In this document: positions 1 through 12,540 of the stretch, piece by piece | How positions within the stretch are numbered: position 1 is the stretch's first letter | Layout: the number at the start of each line of letters is the position of its first letter | Source of the DNA: Phlegmacium glaucopus | Taxonomy: Eukaryota; Basidiomycota; Agaricomycetes; Agaricales; Cortinariaceae | Assembly (NCBI GenBank): GCA_015039465.1 | Contig: MU130702.1 | Span: 642,861-706,860 of the forward strand | DNA length: 64,000 nucleotides | Reading direction: 5' to 3' | Made by a program: the position numbers and the translations under genes | Notes under the pieces: model-generated | What the model was told of the DNA's origin: nothing | What the model saw: the letters and a program-made list of their open reading frames with translations, nothing else | Database searches by the model: none

Positions 1-494
1 GGGATGATACCCATGCCGTTGTTAGGATCGGTAGGGTCTGCATCGAGGTCGACGCCAGTCATGGTGAATGTTTTTCCGCTACTGGTTTGTCCATACGCGA
101 GAATGGTGCAGTTAAAGCCCTCAATAAAGCGAGATACAAGAGGTCGCGCGGTGGAGTCGAAAAGTTCATATTGGCTTGTAGGAGGTGGGTGTACTTGGTC
201 AAACGTGAAGACTTGTTTTTTTGGCGTTGATGCCAAAGAAGCCAATGCTGAGGGTGCCCCTGCACCAGCCAAGGCGCTAGAAGGCGATTCGATTGAAACA
301 GAGGTAGAAGAAGCTGCTTGTATAACGGAACGCTGGAAGCGGGCGGGAATAGAGGTAGAGTCCTGAGTAGTAGGGGGACGGATACGAAGAGCTGATATAG
401 AAAGTCAAGAGACGTATATCAGTTATGTGTAATGTTCAAACATACCAACTTGAACCGAGGTCGCCGTTGAGGACGACGAGCTCGCGGGGGCCAT
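1..494 (-). CDS. Kinesin motor protein, N-terminal part (runs off the left edge)
   Basis: This is the 5' end of a kinesin, a microtubule-based ATP-driven motor. The ATG at 494 opens a short Ser/Ala-rich leader (MAPASSSSS...). A GT-AG intron at about 392-445 then splices VQV to ALRIRPPTTQDS, the first beta strand of a kinesin motor head. Downstream come FTFDQVHPPPTSQYELFD and the P-loop AYGQTSSGKTFTM, which binds ATP. About 145 residues are visible; the switch regions, neck and tail lie outside the window, so the kinesin subfamily cannot be assigned. A low-complexity Ser/Ala insertion sits between the first strand and the FTFD motif. Confidence in the family is high because the P-loop and the RIRP motif are both present and in frame across the intron. 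Confidence 0.9.
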
Positions 495-1255
495 GGCTGC
501 TCTTCTCATCCTTCGATGTTCTCGATTTCACACAAATCACCCTCTTCGGCATATGCCGGATCTCATGACATTTTGTGAGACATTTCAAATCCATTTTCAC
601 TCGCAACGGACGTCCTTATGGAAACCATTATTATAACATTCACCACATCTGTGTGTCCAGACTCGCAACAATGGCTGATTGATATGCAGTGACGAAGGAA
701 ACTTCAGACCTTTGTAGCTTGTATGCGGTCTCGTGCGGACCCGGTTCTCTTACACCTTCTTACACCCTGAACATCAAGGAACCGGGAGCAATGTGGAGGC
801 TCACAGCTCCACCTATTTAAAATTAAAAAAAGTTTATAGGAGTTTTATAGTGCGCACGAGGCATAAGGTTACCATTTTCCTACATACATAGGTCCAATTT
901 TGTAAAAATAACATCAGCTGGATGGCATTCCACGAAGTAAGCCCCAGTCTGTGTAACCAATTTGCAGTTCTCACAGTCAAACATTTGAAACAAGACAATG
1001 CCATATTTCACGTCTTAATAATACCTTCTGATTTTCTGAGCTCAAGGATGAAACAGTTGAATATTTCCTCTCAAGTTCAAACTTCAGATGAGTCAGGCCC
1101 ATGACTCTTCCTCACCTTACCGGCATGATTCGCCCATTTCAAACCCATTTGGATTTGTGCAGTTCTGTGAAGGGCATAAAACACAAAGATGAATAACAAT
1201 GTACACCGCTTGCTGGGATTACTTATCTATTCACAGAAATCATTATAATTTTTTA
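495..1255. other. Intergenic region, no gene seen
   Basis: This lies between the kinesin start and the MITE-like element. Only short open frames without recognisable motifs are present, for example a 60-codon frame at 922-1104. The first part should hold the kinesin promoter. Another 215 bp without a gene follow the MITE before the arginase stop codon. Confidence 0.5.
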
Positions 1256-1584
1256 CAGCTATTTGCGAAATGGTAGACGTTTTGAAAAATTCCTCATCTG
1301 CGCCTTTGTTTACGGTAAACAACCAGATATAGTATAACGCAAACAAACCATGCCTCAATCCTCTTGCTCCACTTTCCGCCGCCTTGCTTGAAAATCACTA
1401 TGTCATTGCAATATATTGATTGTTGACCCTGTTGGTGACAAGGAGCCTATACTAGATGTAAATAGCGCAGCCGCTCCACTGCTTTCCACTCATGCGCATC
1501 AATTCTACCTAATTATGGGTATTTATACAAACAAAGGCGCACATGAGAAAATTTCCAAAACGTCTACCATTTCGCAAATAGCTG
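1256..1584. mobile_element. MITE-like element with terminal inverted repeats and TA target duplication
   Basis: The sequence starting CAGCTATTTGCGAAATGG at 1256 is repeated in reverse complement ending at 1584. The arms stay clearly alike for about 55 bp, through the shared stretch ending TGCGCCTTTGTTT. Both ends are flanked by TA (1254-1255 and 1585-1586), the duplication expected of Tc1/mariner/pogo-type transposons, many of which begin with CAG or CAGT. The roughly 215-bp interior carries no transposase motif, so this would be a non-autonomous copy. The family assignment is an inference from TIR plus TSD; a second copy elsewhere in the genome would be the proof. Confidence 0.6.
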
Positions 1585-1798
1585 TAATGAAAGCTACGCC
1601 TATGCTATGTATCTCACATTGCCATCACCTTGCTGTAAAGCAAGGTCTCCCTTTCATTACTGGGGGAAGAAAGTCACGTGATGTGTACTGATCCCAGAAT
1701 TACAAACGGCGAGGCAAAAACATACAGGCTCGTAGTACTTATCCACAGAGTGATGTCATAAAAGTGTCTCTCCTACAAAAATTTTATGAATATGACAA

Positions 1799-3169
1799 TC
1801 AAAACAAATTTCCGACAGTACCTAGAGCCGATCTTAACAAAGAGCACCCAACGGCCACAGTTTGGCGGACACTCTCTTCATCTTCCAGAGAAGGATTGAC
1901 TTCCTGTCACGGTGGGCCGGATGTGTCAGCTTGTATTCCTTAGAATTTAAACATGCGGATATACCATTATATCAAGTCCTACCAGCAGACCAGTTTCGCA
2001 GACTGCCTCACAGATGTAATGGCCTTCGCGGAACGTAAGTCCTCCTCGAACCTAAGTAACCCAGAAGTGAGAAGGAAATGGCCGCCCTAGAACCGTATCA
2101 CACTTACGGGAGTGCCAGTCGATGGGGCAACACTAGGGTCCAGGGCGTCAACGTCAAAGCTCAAGTGAATGGGTCGATCCCGCTTAGGGTTAACATGGTC
2201 TAGAGCCATATCCACGACCTTTCCAATACCATACTTGTCGACTTCATGCATACTGAATGCTTTAATGTTATGTTCGCGCAGAATCCTCTTCTCACCAGCG
2301 TCAAGGTCGCGTAGGCCGATGTAAACGAGACGCTCGGGCTTAAGAATAGCTTGAACCCATGAGAACTCTTGGACTTTACTGCCAATTCCAAGCAAGAAAG
2401 AAACAGGCATGCCATGGATGTTGCCTACTCGGTGTTGAGGTAAGCTTTCTGGACAAGGATCAAAGCTTACCAGATTCAGTCGTTTCAACAGTATTGATAT
2501 CAGCATGGGCATCGACCCAGATAAGACAGGCATCGGGGTAATTTCTGTAATCCCTTAGCTTCCGGAGTCACCAGTAAGGTTAGAACTAGGCTTACTTTAA
2601 AGTTCCCGAGACAGTACCCATAGCCTAATGCTTTGTGAGTACGGGATAACGTAGTCAATATCTTGTCAACATACCAGCGAATGGTCTCCTCCAAGAGTTA
2701 CAGGTAATTCGCCCCTCGATGCATGGTCTCCAACAACTTTTGCAACCGATTGATTGACTCGAGACACAAGCCTTGGATTCTTCAGTATACCGATGGGAGG
2801 ATCGCTGGCAGCATCGATGTCTTCGAACTGATGATGACCATCGAATTTAACTTTCCATCCTAACGCTTCTAGCTGAGTGAGAATGCCTGCTTCTATGAGG
2901 TGAATAGGTCCTTTGTCGACCCCTGCTCTGGCCTAAACATAGCCTGTCAAGAAAGGTAAAAATATATGATCTCTAAGACATACCTGGCCACCACTTGAAA
3001 AGCAGCAAGACTTTCAACTTGGTTCTCATTTTCGGTAAAGCGGACCAGACATACCTAAATGGGCAACCGACAATCTATGATACACCCATGAGAACAATCT
3101 GATTCCTCAGGGATGGACACTTACAGCAACCGTCTTTGGCTCTGGTATAAATCGAGACTGGAATGACAT
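1799..3169 (-). CDS. Arginase
   Basis: Arginase hydrolyses L-arginine to ornithine and urea using two Mn2+ ions. The spliced product starts [15 protein letters not shown] and continues with [21 protein letters not shown]. The metal-binding signatures are all present and in order: [61 protein letters not shown], and [28 protein letters not shown]. The protein ends [13 protein letters not shown]. About seven short introns interrupt it, two of them falling next to active-site motifs (after TGTP and after DIM). The length of roughly 320 residues is normal for the family. It is transcribed away from the neighbouring aminotransferase, with about 800 bp between the two starts. It appears intact. Exact edges of the first introns are less certain than the core. 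Confidence 0.93.
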
Positions 3170-3970
3170 GTGCAGCGTTGAGAAAGAGAGTTTGGAGTTA
3201 AGATCGGACGAGTATTTTACGCGCCTGGACCTTGGGAATGCAGAATTCCAACCCCACTGCTTACAAAACAAGTTAGGTCAAGCACATGCATGAAGCATTG
3301 AAGCTCAAATGAAAGATAATAATACTCTACTAGCATATGTAAGTAGTCATGCTGCCACTGAGTCTGTTTGTGTCATCCCCCGTTATCAACGGAACAGCTT
3401 TGGGCTACCAGGTTGACATTTTCGGGACCTTTCCGATGGTTCTGGAAAGGAGACTTTCTTCTGTCAATAACGGGGCCTAAAGTAAAAGTTATTTATATGG
3501 AATCAGACCTATAAAAAACTAAAAGATCAATATACATTTAAGAAATAATCAAACCAATATCTTTGTTATAGCAATTCTGATCATGAAGAAGTATCTGGAT
3601 AATTTCAGCAGAGTGGCAGAAGCGCTTCAACTCGGGCCTGCTCAAAGCAGATGGCGGAAGTAACCTTTAATAAACATACGGCGAGGGTCGGCCAGTTGTC
3701 ATTGCCCGTGCCCGTGGGAGTACAGATGGCAAACAGATGGTATATCACTCCAACCAACTGCCGGACAGTCTGGTTAACCCTGTTCCTGCCCTTTCCTGCC
3801 TTCTTGGTATATCGCGAATCAATCTTCCTTATCGCCATCGATTGTCCCGATCAACGCCATGGACCGTAATATAAAACAGCCTTCATCCGGAAGGAGTACA
3901 CCGTTAGCCTTCAGAGATATCGTACGTCTGCACGGATAAACCACATCTACCGCAATCTGCTACGCTACTC
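3170..3970. promoter_or_regulatory. Divergent intergenic region between arginase and aminotransferase
   Basis: These 800 bp separate two divergently transcribed amino-acid metabolism genes and must contain both promoters. A short inverted pair (CCCCGTTAT near 3378, ATAACGGGG near 3467) is visible. No transcription-factor site can be named with confidence. Open frames here, such as 3605-3838 and 3651-3869, overlap on opposite strands and show no family motif. Confidence 0.4.
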
Positions 3971-6444
3971 ATGCATTTCCACCTTCCTCGTGTCGAATCC
4001 TTCACTCATATTGTTGATCAGGTCAAAGATGTCATGAAGCATTATAAACATGAGAAGGAGTCGGAAGCTCATCAGGTACGTAAAATTTAATCTTCCCCAT
4101 GAGCCTGTATTCTATACTGATTCGTGATAATATGTTTCTAGATTTTCAGAAAGGCCGGCGGTCATCAGCCCATAGGTCTTCCTGAGATCATCAATCCAGT
4201 ACGTTCATAAATATCGGTAGTAGAGTGAACCTAAGTTTAACTGGTTAATGGAAATCATGTATAGGATGAAGAGACGGTGCCTGGGATTGAACATCCTGGC
4301 AGTACTGGCGTCATTTATTGCTCAGATCGTGCTATGGCCAACGGCTTTAGCTACACTTCCTCTCACGAATGGGCAAATTTAGGGCAGGGAGCCCCTGAAG
4401 TAGGACCTCTACCTAATGCGCCTCCACGTCCGAATACCGTTTCAATTCCAGAGGATGCTCTCGAGTACGCTCCAACAACTGGGGTCAAAGGTGAGATTAT
4501 GCCCATCCTTAACTTTTGTTTTGTAAATCTTCTTTTCTCTACAGCACTTCGCGAGGCCGTTGCCCACTTGTACAACCACACCTATCGACAGGGCAAAGCC
4601 AGTCAATATACATATGAAAATGTCTGTATCGTCCCGGGAGGGCGCTCTGGCCTTTCGAGGATTGCTGCTGTAATTGGGGATGTATACACCGTAGGCTTGG
4701 CTCAATCACCAATTCTATCTTCCATGTAGCTAACCTAGCCGACACTTAGAGTTATCAAATCCCCGATTACACTGCGTATGATCAAGTTCTCAGTGCTTTC
4801 AGGCGACTGGTTCCCGTTCCTACTGCGTAAGTCTTCGTGAAAGCATCCAATCGCACTTGTATTTAAATCTCCCTCCCCCAAGTCTTGACCCGAAAGTGAG
4901 AGCCTTGTCACACATATTGATGTAGTATTTATGTTTGGATTTTAGACCAAATATAAACTAGACATAGAACAAACCAAGGTTAGTTAAGACCTTTCATTCT
5001 GATGCTTTCTGCAATGCTGAAGTTATAAATAGAAAGATATCAAGACTCAAGGACTAGCCGTCATCCTAGCTTCTAATCCTCGTAACCCGACAGGCCAAGT
5101 GAGTGTCCTTCTACCCGTTCAGTCGGTCCCTAAGTACTAAACGATTATGATAGGTTATCAGGTAATACCTTGGACACGCCATTTTGGTGGAGTCACTGAC
5201 AATTTGCAGAGGAAATGACCTCAAGGAGCTTGTTTCTCTTGGTCGTGAAGGAACCACAATCATACTGGACGAGGTTAGCAAAATGGTTCTTGGAGTTCTA
5301 ATGTTCTTCTCTCTAACTTCCTTTTGTGGTGACTGGTAAATTAGTTTTATTCATGGTACATATACCCAGAGAACAGCCACGATTACGGAAAATCCATCTC
5401 TTCTGCGGCATATGTTGAGGACGTCAATGACGTGCGCCTTGATATTTTGAACGGTAATACCCAATATTTCTGACTGACTGCTCTTTACCAGGATGCTGTA
5501 GTCATCATCGATGGTCTCACCAAGGTGATCACAACTAATTATTGTAGCCCACCGAATCTCACGTATCTGTAGAACTGGCGTCTTCCTGGGTGGCGTGTAT
5601 GCTGGGTAGTTGGACCCAAGAACCTGGTAACAGCTCTCTCGCAGTCAGGCTCCTTCCTGGACGGTGGTGCGAATCATCCGTAAGACCTAAACCACCTAAA
5701 TTTATAATGACCAGATCGAACTCAAAAAAAACATAGGTTGCAGCTCGCAGCGATACCCCTTCTGGATCCTCTTCACGTGCAAGCAGAGAAGGCACGATTT
5801 CCCCCCCAGTTTTATTGATCCTCTCAATGCTCATTTTGGTGGATTCTCCGCTGTAGATTGCCCTTCAAAAACATTTCAAAGCTAAGCGTGACCATGTTCT
5901 AGCTCGTCTTCACAGCCTCCACCTGGATGTCGACATTCCTCCCTCAAGCACCTTCTACATCTGGCTCAATCTGGAGAAGCTTCCAGCTCCCATTAACAAC
6001 GGTTTGGTACGTATTATTCCTCATCGAAGTGACATTCTCGTCTGACCAAAGGATTTCGTCTCATCAGACCTTCTTCGAAGAATTACTGAAAGAGCAAACC
6101 ATCGTTATTCCTGGCATTTTCTTTGACATCAATCCATCGCATCGTCGAAACCTTTTCCACTCACCGTGTCATCACTTTGTCCGTCTTTCCTTCGGCCCAC
6201 CAATGGAGGACCTTGACAAAGGTATGTCAATTGAAATGGCTGAACACATATTATCTAATCAACCACCTTCATAGGCCTCGATGCCATCGACCGTGTCTTG
6301 AAGAGAGCAAGGAAGTCCGGTATGAAAGAATTCGGTCAAGGGTAAGTTCCAATTTTTTAGTTTTATTTTTTTTAGACGGGTTTCAACTGATATTGTGATC
6401 TCAGGTACAAGGTGTCCGTCGAAGGCGATTCTTCAACGGTTTAA
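3971..6444 (+). CDS. PLP-dependent class I/II aminotransferase
   Basis: This is a fold-type I aminotransferase that would move an amino group between an amino acid and a 2-oxo acid. The start at 3971 gives MHFHLPRVESFTHIVDQVKD. About ten small introns follow. In order: HPGSTGVIYCSDRAMANG, a cofactor-phosphate region ENVCIVPGGRSGLSRIAAVIGD, the substrate/PLP loop ILASNPRNPTGQ, the PLP-ring aspartate region TTIILDEFYSWYIYP, and the Schiff-base lysine in IDGLTKNWRLPGWR, where an intron falls exactly after that lysine. The C-terminal arginine region is HHFVRLSFGPP, and the protein ends GYKVSVEGDSSTV. The substrate cannot be read from sequence; the general layout resembles fungal aspartate/aromatic aminotransferase-like proteins. 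It appears intact. Confidence 0.88.
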
Positions 6445-6611
6445 TTGACCCCGTATTCATCGCTTGACCCCGTATTTATCGCTAACTATCAGCGGGGAAT
6501 TTGTGACGTGCTATTCCTTGGGCAATAAAGTTTGAGGTGTAAATTCATATGTAATTTGAATTATTTTGATTAAGAGAAATAAACCCCATTATACTGCGAC
6601 ACCTCGGCGTA

Positions 6612-9334
6612 CTAAAGACTTGGATTAAAAGGAGCGAAAGCATTTTTAAAGGCTTGGGCATCAGCTCTATCCTCTGCTTCGGACAACATGCAGGCTTTCC
6701 AGTCCAACCTATTGGGCGTATCTAGAAGGTCGACCAATACTTGCCTGAGTTCAGAAGAAGGCAAGACGTTCAGCGGAGAAATACCACAGCTGACAAACAA
6801 GAAGTTAGCATACCTTCCGAACTGTATGCTGAATGGAATGTGATCTTTGAGCAAATGAATCATCGTCCGCCCATCAGGTAGATCGACTTTGAAATAACTT
6901 CCTCTCCCATTGGCATAGGCCGCCATGGCCGCATCAGGATCTTCCTCAAAATCAATGCCTTGTGCCCGACCTTCTTTGAGAAACTTTTCTTCAATTTTAT
7001 CTTTGAGACGTAGCGGTATGGGCACTGCCTGAACATGTGCATGTCCACCTTTGACACTCAAACGGCCGACTTCGAAAAAGACGATGGCGCAACCAAACTT
7101 AGCATACATCGCACCTAGAGAAGCCTTTAGTCTAGTGAAGGCAGATGTATCAGATGTTTGTGTCAATATCAGGCAATAGAATTGGAAAACTGACGCATTG
7201 GTTTCTTCAAAGATTGGTTGAGCTAGATCCGGGGGTATCGTAGAATACGTCGGATAGTGTGTTATAGGCACGATAAGCACATGTCCACCACCTGGAACGT
7301 CGACATGGTCCGCTGCGGATTGAGTAGGAATGATTTGGCCTTTTGGAAGAGTCACATAGCACTCAGACCCAATTGCGACAATAAGATGCTTTCTTTGAAT
7401 TAGATGAGCAACTGTATAAAACTTATTTTGAGGAAAATAACGTACGCCAGATTTGGATTTGATAGGCAAAACCAGCATTCATCAGCTAAACAGCCAGCTC
7501 ACCCATGAGACAACGCTCTGTGAATACGATTGTGACGATAATATACACACGCGCAATTTCCTTTGGAGGTCCCCTCTTTCCACTGCGCCGTTCGCCTTGT
7601 GGAGGCTTTTGATTGGCTACCAAGCAATCTTCAAGATAATGACCTTCGCTTCCGCATGCACGGCAAACATAACCCGGCTTGGGTTTTCGACCACCAGTAT
7701 CCCCAGTTGCATCCCTAGTTGGGCAATCGCGGACAAAATGACCAGGCTGTTACAAACATAACACTGAACAGATATCAAAATAGGGGGAGTAGCAACTTAC
7801 TTCATTACATATCTTGCATACATATCCTTCAGGAGGTTTGGTTCTCTCCGGGCATTCGTTGATGAAATGCTAGTAGGAGGTCAGTGAATGATCTTGGGTT
7901 ATATGCAACTCCCCATAATACTCGCCTCAGTGGAATGACATCGTCTACATTCATAACCAGGGGGCGGTTTTCCCGGGTCCCCTTGGGCTTAACAATAGGT
8001 TGTTATGGTTTCATCGTTTCGTAGGTTGGAAAGGGTACTCACCAATTCGACTGCGCTTCATAGGTTGTTGAACGTTGCCGAAAATGTAGTTTACGCCTGA
8101 CCCCTCTAAATCTATTGGACGTTTGGGCACACGAGAGGCACCTTCAACGAACGGATTTTTAGTAGCATTTGGCGGACGAGGTTGAGGCCCGTCCGTCACT
8201 GTATTGGGAGAAATGCTGAAGGCATAGAACCACTATTGTACGCTCAGACATGAGCAACCAACTCCTCGGCACACAAGGAATCGAAACGTACCCTCTGTTT
8301 CTTTCCAGTCGTCGGTTCACCGCCGAACGCACCGAGGCTCACGAATCTCGATACACGTCCTTGTTCATCCTCCCATACGAATGGTTCTCTCTCCCAAAAC
8401 TTGGGGGGGTGGCCACCTCCGCTTGCAAAATGATATCTAGGTTTCGTTTTTCGGATGACCTCGTTTAGGGGTAGTGCACCAATTGAGCACAATTGGGGAT
8501 CAGGTAGAGGGGCGGAAGAATATTCTGTGATCGGTGCTGGCCAGACATTGGTGAGAAGTACATCGATGAGCTGCGACGAGGCTGCGACGGCTTGGATGGA
8601 AGCAAGGGAGGAATAGCTCTTTTGTGTTGGGGTCGATGTTTTGCTCAAAGTATTTGACAGTAATCGCTCGATAGTGTGGTAGGAGAAAAATGGCGATAGG
8701 AAGCCCTATATTATTGTGAACAACGACTGAGAAGGCAAAGAGCACGAGAAAAATGCGCACAGGGGCTGCTTCCGCAGAACCGTAGATGTCTGGCTCAAAA
8801 GTGCCGCCGAGGCATGCTATTCGAAGCCCGTTTGCGGTTGTAATAATTCCAGATTTGCCTAGATGGATGAAATGTCACTTCTACTGTTAGTTGAATTATG
8901 GTTTTCACGACCTACTCATAAGGAAGACATTTTTGCACAATTCTCCGCCAGTTTTCGCGAACCTTTCAATAATAAGGGTGGGCAATGGACACTCTCCCTG
9001 GATTATATAGCATTCAATTGGTGCTTGACAGCTAATGAGTACACTATACGTTGTGCCAGATATCATCATACCTTGAAGTCTTCCATCCAAAAGCTGTGAG
9101 ATTTCGTCATCCTCTTCGCTTACTCTCCCTCCTCCTTCTGGCCCAAAGAAGTCACCGATGCATATAAGGAGGTCGAATTTGCCATGCTTGGCGTCGATGG
9201 CTTTGACTTTGGTAAACAAATCGCGAATTGAGCCAACAGTGGAACCAACAGTCAAACTTTAGAACTATCATCAATGATGATTGACCAGGCTCGAGTCTTT
9301 GAATATCTCACACTTTGATAGAAGCAGCTGCCAT
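6612..9334 (-). CDS. CwfJ-family protein (DRN1/CWF19L1-like), lariat-debranching cofactor
   Basis: Members of this family work with the debranching enzyme Dbr1 and late spliceosome complexes during intron turnover. The first exon (MAAASIK) splices to VLTVGSTVGSIRDLF and then FDLLICIGDFFGPEGG, the metallophosphoesterase-like N-terminal domain. Mid-protein segments include LIDVLLTNVWPAP and KPRYHFASGGGHPPKFWERE. Three CCHC zinc knuckles follow; two are clear (CKICNEPGHFVRDC and CRACGSEGHYLEDC). Then come the CwfJ C-terminal domains: ECWFCLSNPNLA-KHLIVAIG, YVTLPKGQI, the HIT-like histidine segment VKGGHAHVQAVPIPL, and the end region IPFSIQFGRY ... NRLDWKACMLSEAEDRADAQAF. All domains are in the normal order and the gene looks intact. 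Intron positions in the first kilobase are approximate. Confidence 0.9.
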
Positions 9335-10010
9335 AAAAAAATGTCCAGGAATTACGATAGGTTAAAAGTTGAGCGCACCAAGGTCGCGTCTAAGGTTTGT
9401 TTGCCTATCCTATCATAACCAAACAGTTTAAGTTACGTAATGAATCGCCGGCGCCAAAATTACTGCCTGTGAATTTCTTTCTATCTGACCCCAGGTAACA
9501 GATACGCATGCAATAATATTGGCGGATCTATAGAGGTCAAGAGATTCAAGTCATTCCGAATCAACCCATTGTATTTTGCTGGGCTATCACCCCTCTTCAC
9601 CCCTTGACATTGACACTCACACCATGGATATGATGAGAGTATCTGTCTACCGCCACATGCCACTCTATGTCATTCCATGAATATTTCACTCAGTTGGGAA
9701 CGGAACAAATTGTTGTCAAATCTTAATATACCTGACGTTGCGACGTTGCCGCTCCTTGACTCGCAACTGGCCAAACCCTGGTCCCCGTCACGGTTTCAGT
9801 AAAATTTTGGTTATTGTTGGACAATGGAGACGCAGGCACTCTCAGGCACTCTGATGCAATGTGCTGCCCTTAATATTACTGTCGTGTGAATCGAGTTGGG
9901 AATTTGTGCGCTCTCAAACTACAAAAAGGGCGGGGTGTCTATATCAGGAACAATGCATTAACATTGTGTACCTCGGTATAAAGTCACAAGTTCGCCTACA
10001 GAGTTACGAC
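9335..10010. promoter_or_regulatory. Divergent intergenic region between the DRN1-like gene and the carboxylesterase
   Basis: Upstream DNA for both flanking genes. A short tandem repeat of the unit CAGGCACTCT occurs near 9832-9850. No coding motif or recognisable regulatory site was found. Confidence 0.4.
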
Positions 10011-11927
10011 ATGGGTCCCTTCACTTTCTTCACTGTTTTCTGCTTTCTCCTCCCCTTCACTTACACACTACCCATCAATGATTGCCCCGTCCGAGTCGTT
10101 CCCCCTTGCCAATCGCCCGCATGTCCACCTCTAGGGTTGACTACCAGACAAACTCCTCTTGGTACTGCTTCTGGTATTGTAGATCCTGCAGGGGCCTACA
10201 GATTTCCCGTCAAGTATGCTTCAGCCAATCGGTGGGCTTCTTCCACTGTCGCTACCGCGTGGACTTTACCGTATGCCTTCCTTATGTACTATCTCTTTAT
10301 ACTCAAAAGCTCAATGACTATAGTAATAAATCGACCAATGTTACCGCTCTACCTCTCGCTTGCCCTCAATCCGATCTCAACCCATCAGCTTACTCTGAAG
10401 ACTGCCTGTCAATGATTCTCTATGTCCCGACTACCCTAACCTCAACTAGCTCTGCTTCTACACTTGTTTGGTCATTGTCTTTTCTATTCCAACTATTGTT
10501 TCTTCCACTTTCTGATATTCATTGCAGGGTTCATGGTGGATCTTTCATCGTTGGTTCTGCAACGGGCCCAGGCTTGGATGGCTCAAAGCTGGCAATTGCT
10601 ACAAATTCTGTAGTAGCTGTCATCCAATATCGCTTGGGAGCTGTGAGTTCAAGACCTTGTTTTCTAGTTACTGTTGTTTATATACCTTTCTTAGCTCGGT
10701 TTCATGGCACCTAGCGGAGCTACCAATCTTGCAGTCAAGGATATTGTCACTGCTCTTCAGTTCTTGCACCAAGTCCTTCCTTCTTTCGGTGGAAGCCTTT
10801 CGAAGATTACCCTGGCCGGCCAAAGTAGCGGTGCTACTATGATCAGGGCTTTATTGGCAGTACCTTCCGCCTCTTCTCTCTTCCGATCTGCCATCTTACA
10901 GTCTGATCCTATGGTAAGCCACTGTCATCATTCATCTCAATCAGGCTAATGTATATAATACCCAGAACTTTGGCTTCCTGACTACTACGACTCAGGCTAC
11001 GCTACAAGCCAACTTCACAGGACAGATCAACTGTGGCTCAACAGACACACATTGCCAAAATACTTTATCTCTGGATACCATCTTAAACGCACAAGGAAAT
11101 TTATTCAACATTGCATCCACCTTAGATGCCGCTGCCGGCGCAGGCGAACCCATCCGCCCCGTTTTGGATGGATCTTTCATCACAACTCCTTTAGATTCCA
11201 CTGCTCCCTTTCCACCTGTCAGTAAAGCTGTACTTCTGACATCAGTTGCCAACGAAGCCGGGCCCATCATTTATGGCAACTTTCCAAACCCACTACCCGA
11301 AGCTGCTTTCTCTCCCATTTGCCAAGCTACATTCCTCAGTACTGAACGTACCGATATTATTGTCTCCTCGCCTTTCTACCTTCCCGTCCCTTCCGACGGT
11401 TCTGTGGATGCCCGCGTCCAACTACAAACACTTGGCACAGATTATCTATGGAGGTGCTCTGGCTGGACTTTCGCAAGAGACTGGGTGCAGAATGGAGGTA
11501 CTGCCTACGTTGGCAAGTATCTCGTCGGCGCTACTTACCCAGGCAATGAGGCGGTTCCCTACTGCACCCAACCTGGTATCGTTTGTCACCAAGATGACAT
11601 CCAGATAGTGGTCAGTCACCCACCCACTGAGTTCTCCGCAGTTTCCTCCTCAACTTACCAATCCTTTCCTTTGTATTTTAGTTTGGCACCGTGTTGAACC
11701 CCACGAGCGCACAGTCCTCCCTGACCACTGAGATCCAATCGCGTTACAAGGCGTTCTTGACCAATGACAACCCGAACGCTGACGGCGTTTCAACCTGGAA
11801 CCCAGCGTCCACCGGAAATGTTAATCTTTTGCTCTTAGGCGGGTCAGGTCAAGAACCTCTAGGAGCCTGCGTACCGGGGTTCTGGGGCCAAACCGTTCAA
11901 TATGACTATCAATTCTTTAACCAGTAA
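10011..11927 (+). CDS. Secreted type-B carboxylesterase/lipase
   Basis: This is an alpha/beta-hydrolase of the carboxylesterase type-B family. The start at 10011 encodes a hydrophobic signal peptide (MGPFTFFTVFCFLLPFTYT), so the enzyme is probably exported. Next come TPLGTASGIVDPAGAYRFPVKYA and the oxyanion-hole region VWVHGGSFIVGSATG, which is assembled across an intron. The nucleophile elbow reads LAGQSSGAT; most family members have GESAGA, so Gln replaces the usual Glu before Ser. The acid residue is probably Glu in VANEAGP and the histidine is in CHQDDIQIVFGT. At least five short introns are present, several placed between core motifs. The length of about 530 residues is normal. Substrate is unknown; related fungal enzymes act on fatty-acid or sterol esters. 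Confidence 0.9.
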
Positions 11928-12540
11928 AACCATCTCTTGGCGAGTCCTAGGCTCCACGCTTTCCTCTTTATATTTCCCGAGCCCTGCTGGTCTGCCGTCT
12001 ATTTCTTATTGCTTATCTATTCATCTATTCCCTTACCCCTCAACCACTAATCATCTGATCGCCTCTGCTTGATTTGTAGCCCTAGTACTGTGTTTTTTTA
12101 TTGCCTTGGTTTCCATCGCCTCTTCATATCGATATTGTAGCCCTACGCTACCCACCACCCATGTTACACACCACCATTCAAATGATAGCTGTAACTTAAT
12201 ACCATCATTGTCTTGTTGTATCAATTCAAACGTTTATGATTATACCACGCAAAAGGATACTTCATTGCCATGGCTGAAGGGGCTCTTGCGGTATCAATTA
12301 CTAGTGAATGTGGATGTGGATGTATTATACACAACACTGTCAAAATCCTGAGCACCGTGTCCCAGAGATTATCCCGACACGTAGTAATATCGGTGATGAA
12401 GTTCTATTCATGTCTATCAACGGTCCCAAAAGGCGTAGGTATATAAAAATATTATTCCGCCCTGCGCACACTGCGGGGACCGATCTCAGGTTCAGAGTCT
12501 GAGGCTGACCTTGGGATCTTGATATTTCCATGGCGCATCC
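11928..12540. other. Convergent intergenic region, no gene seen
   Basis: The esterase stop and the Nudix stop face each other across about 610 bp. The sequence is pyrimidine-rich just after the esterase, as expected of a 3' UTR. Only short motif-free open frames are present. Confidence 0.5.

Noticed and set aside
922..1691. Short plus-strand frames between kinesin and arginase
   Set aside because: No motif, and the second overlaps the MITE-like inverted repeat.
1799..2100. Arginase pseudogene with lost C-terminus
   Set aside because: The first frame seems to run into unrelated sequence, but splicing after TGTP and after GLDIM restores [12 protein letters not shown] and EVNPSL, giving an intact enzyme.
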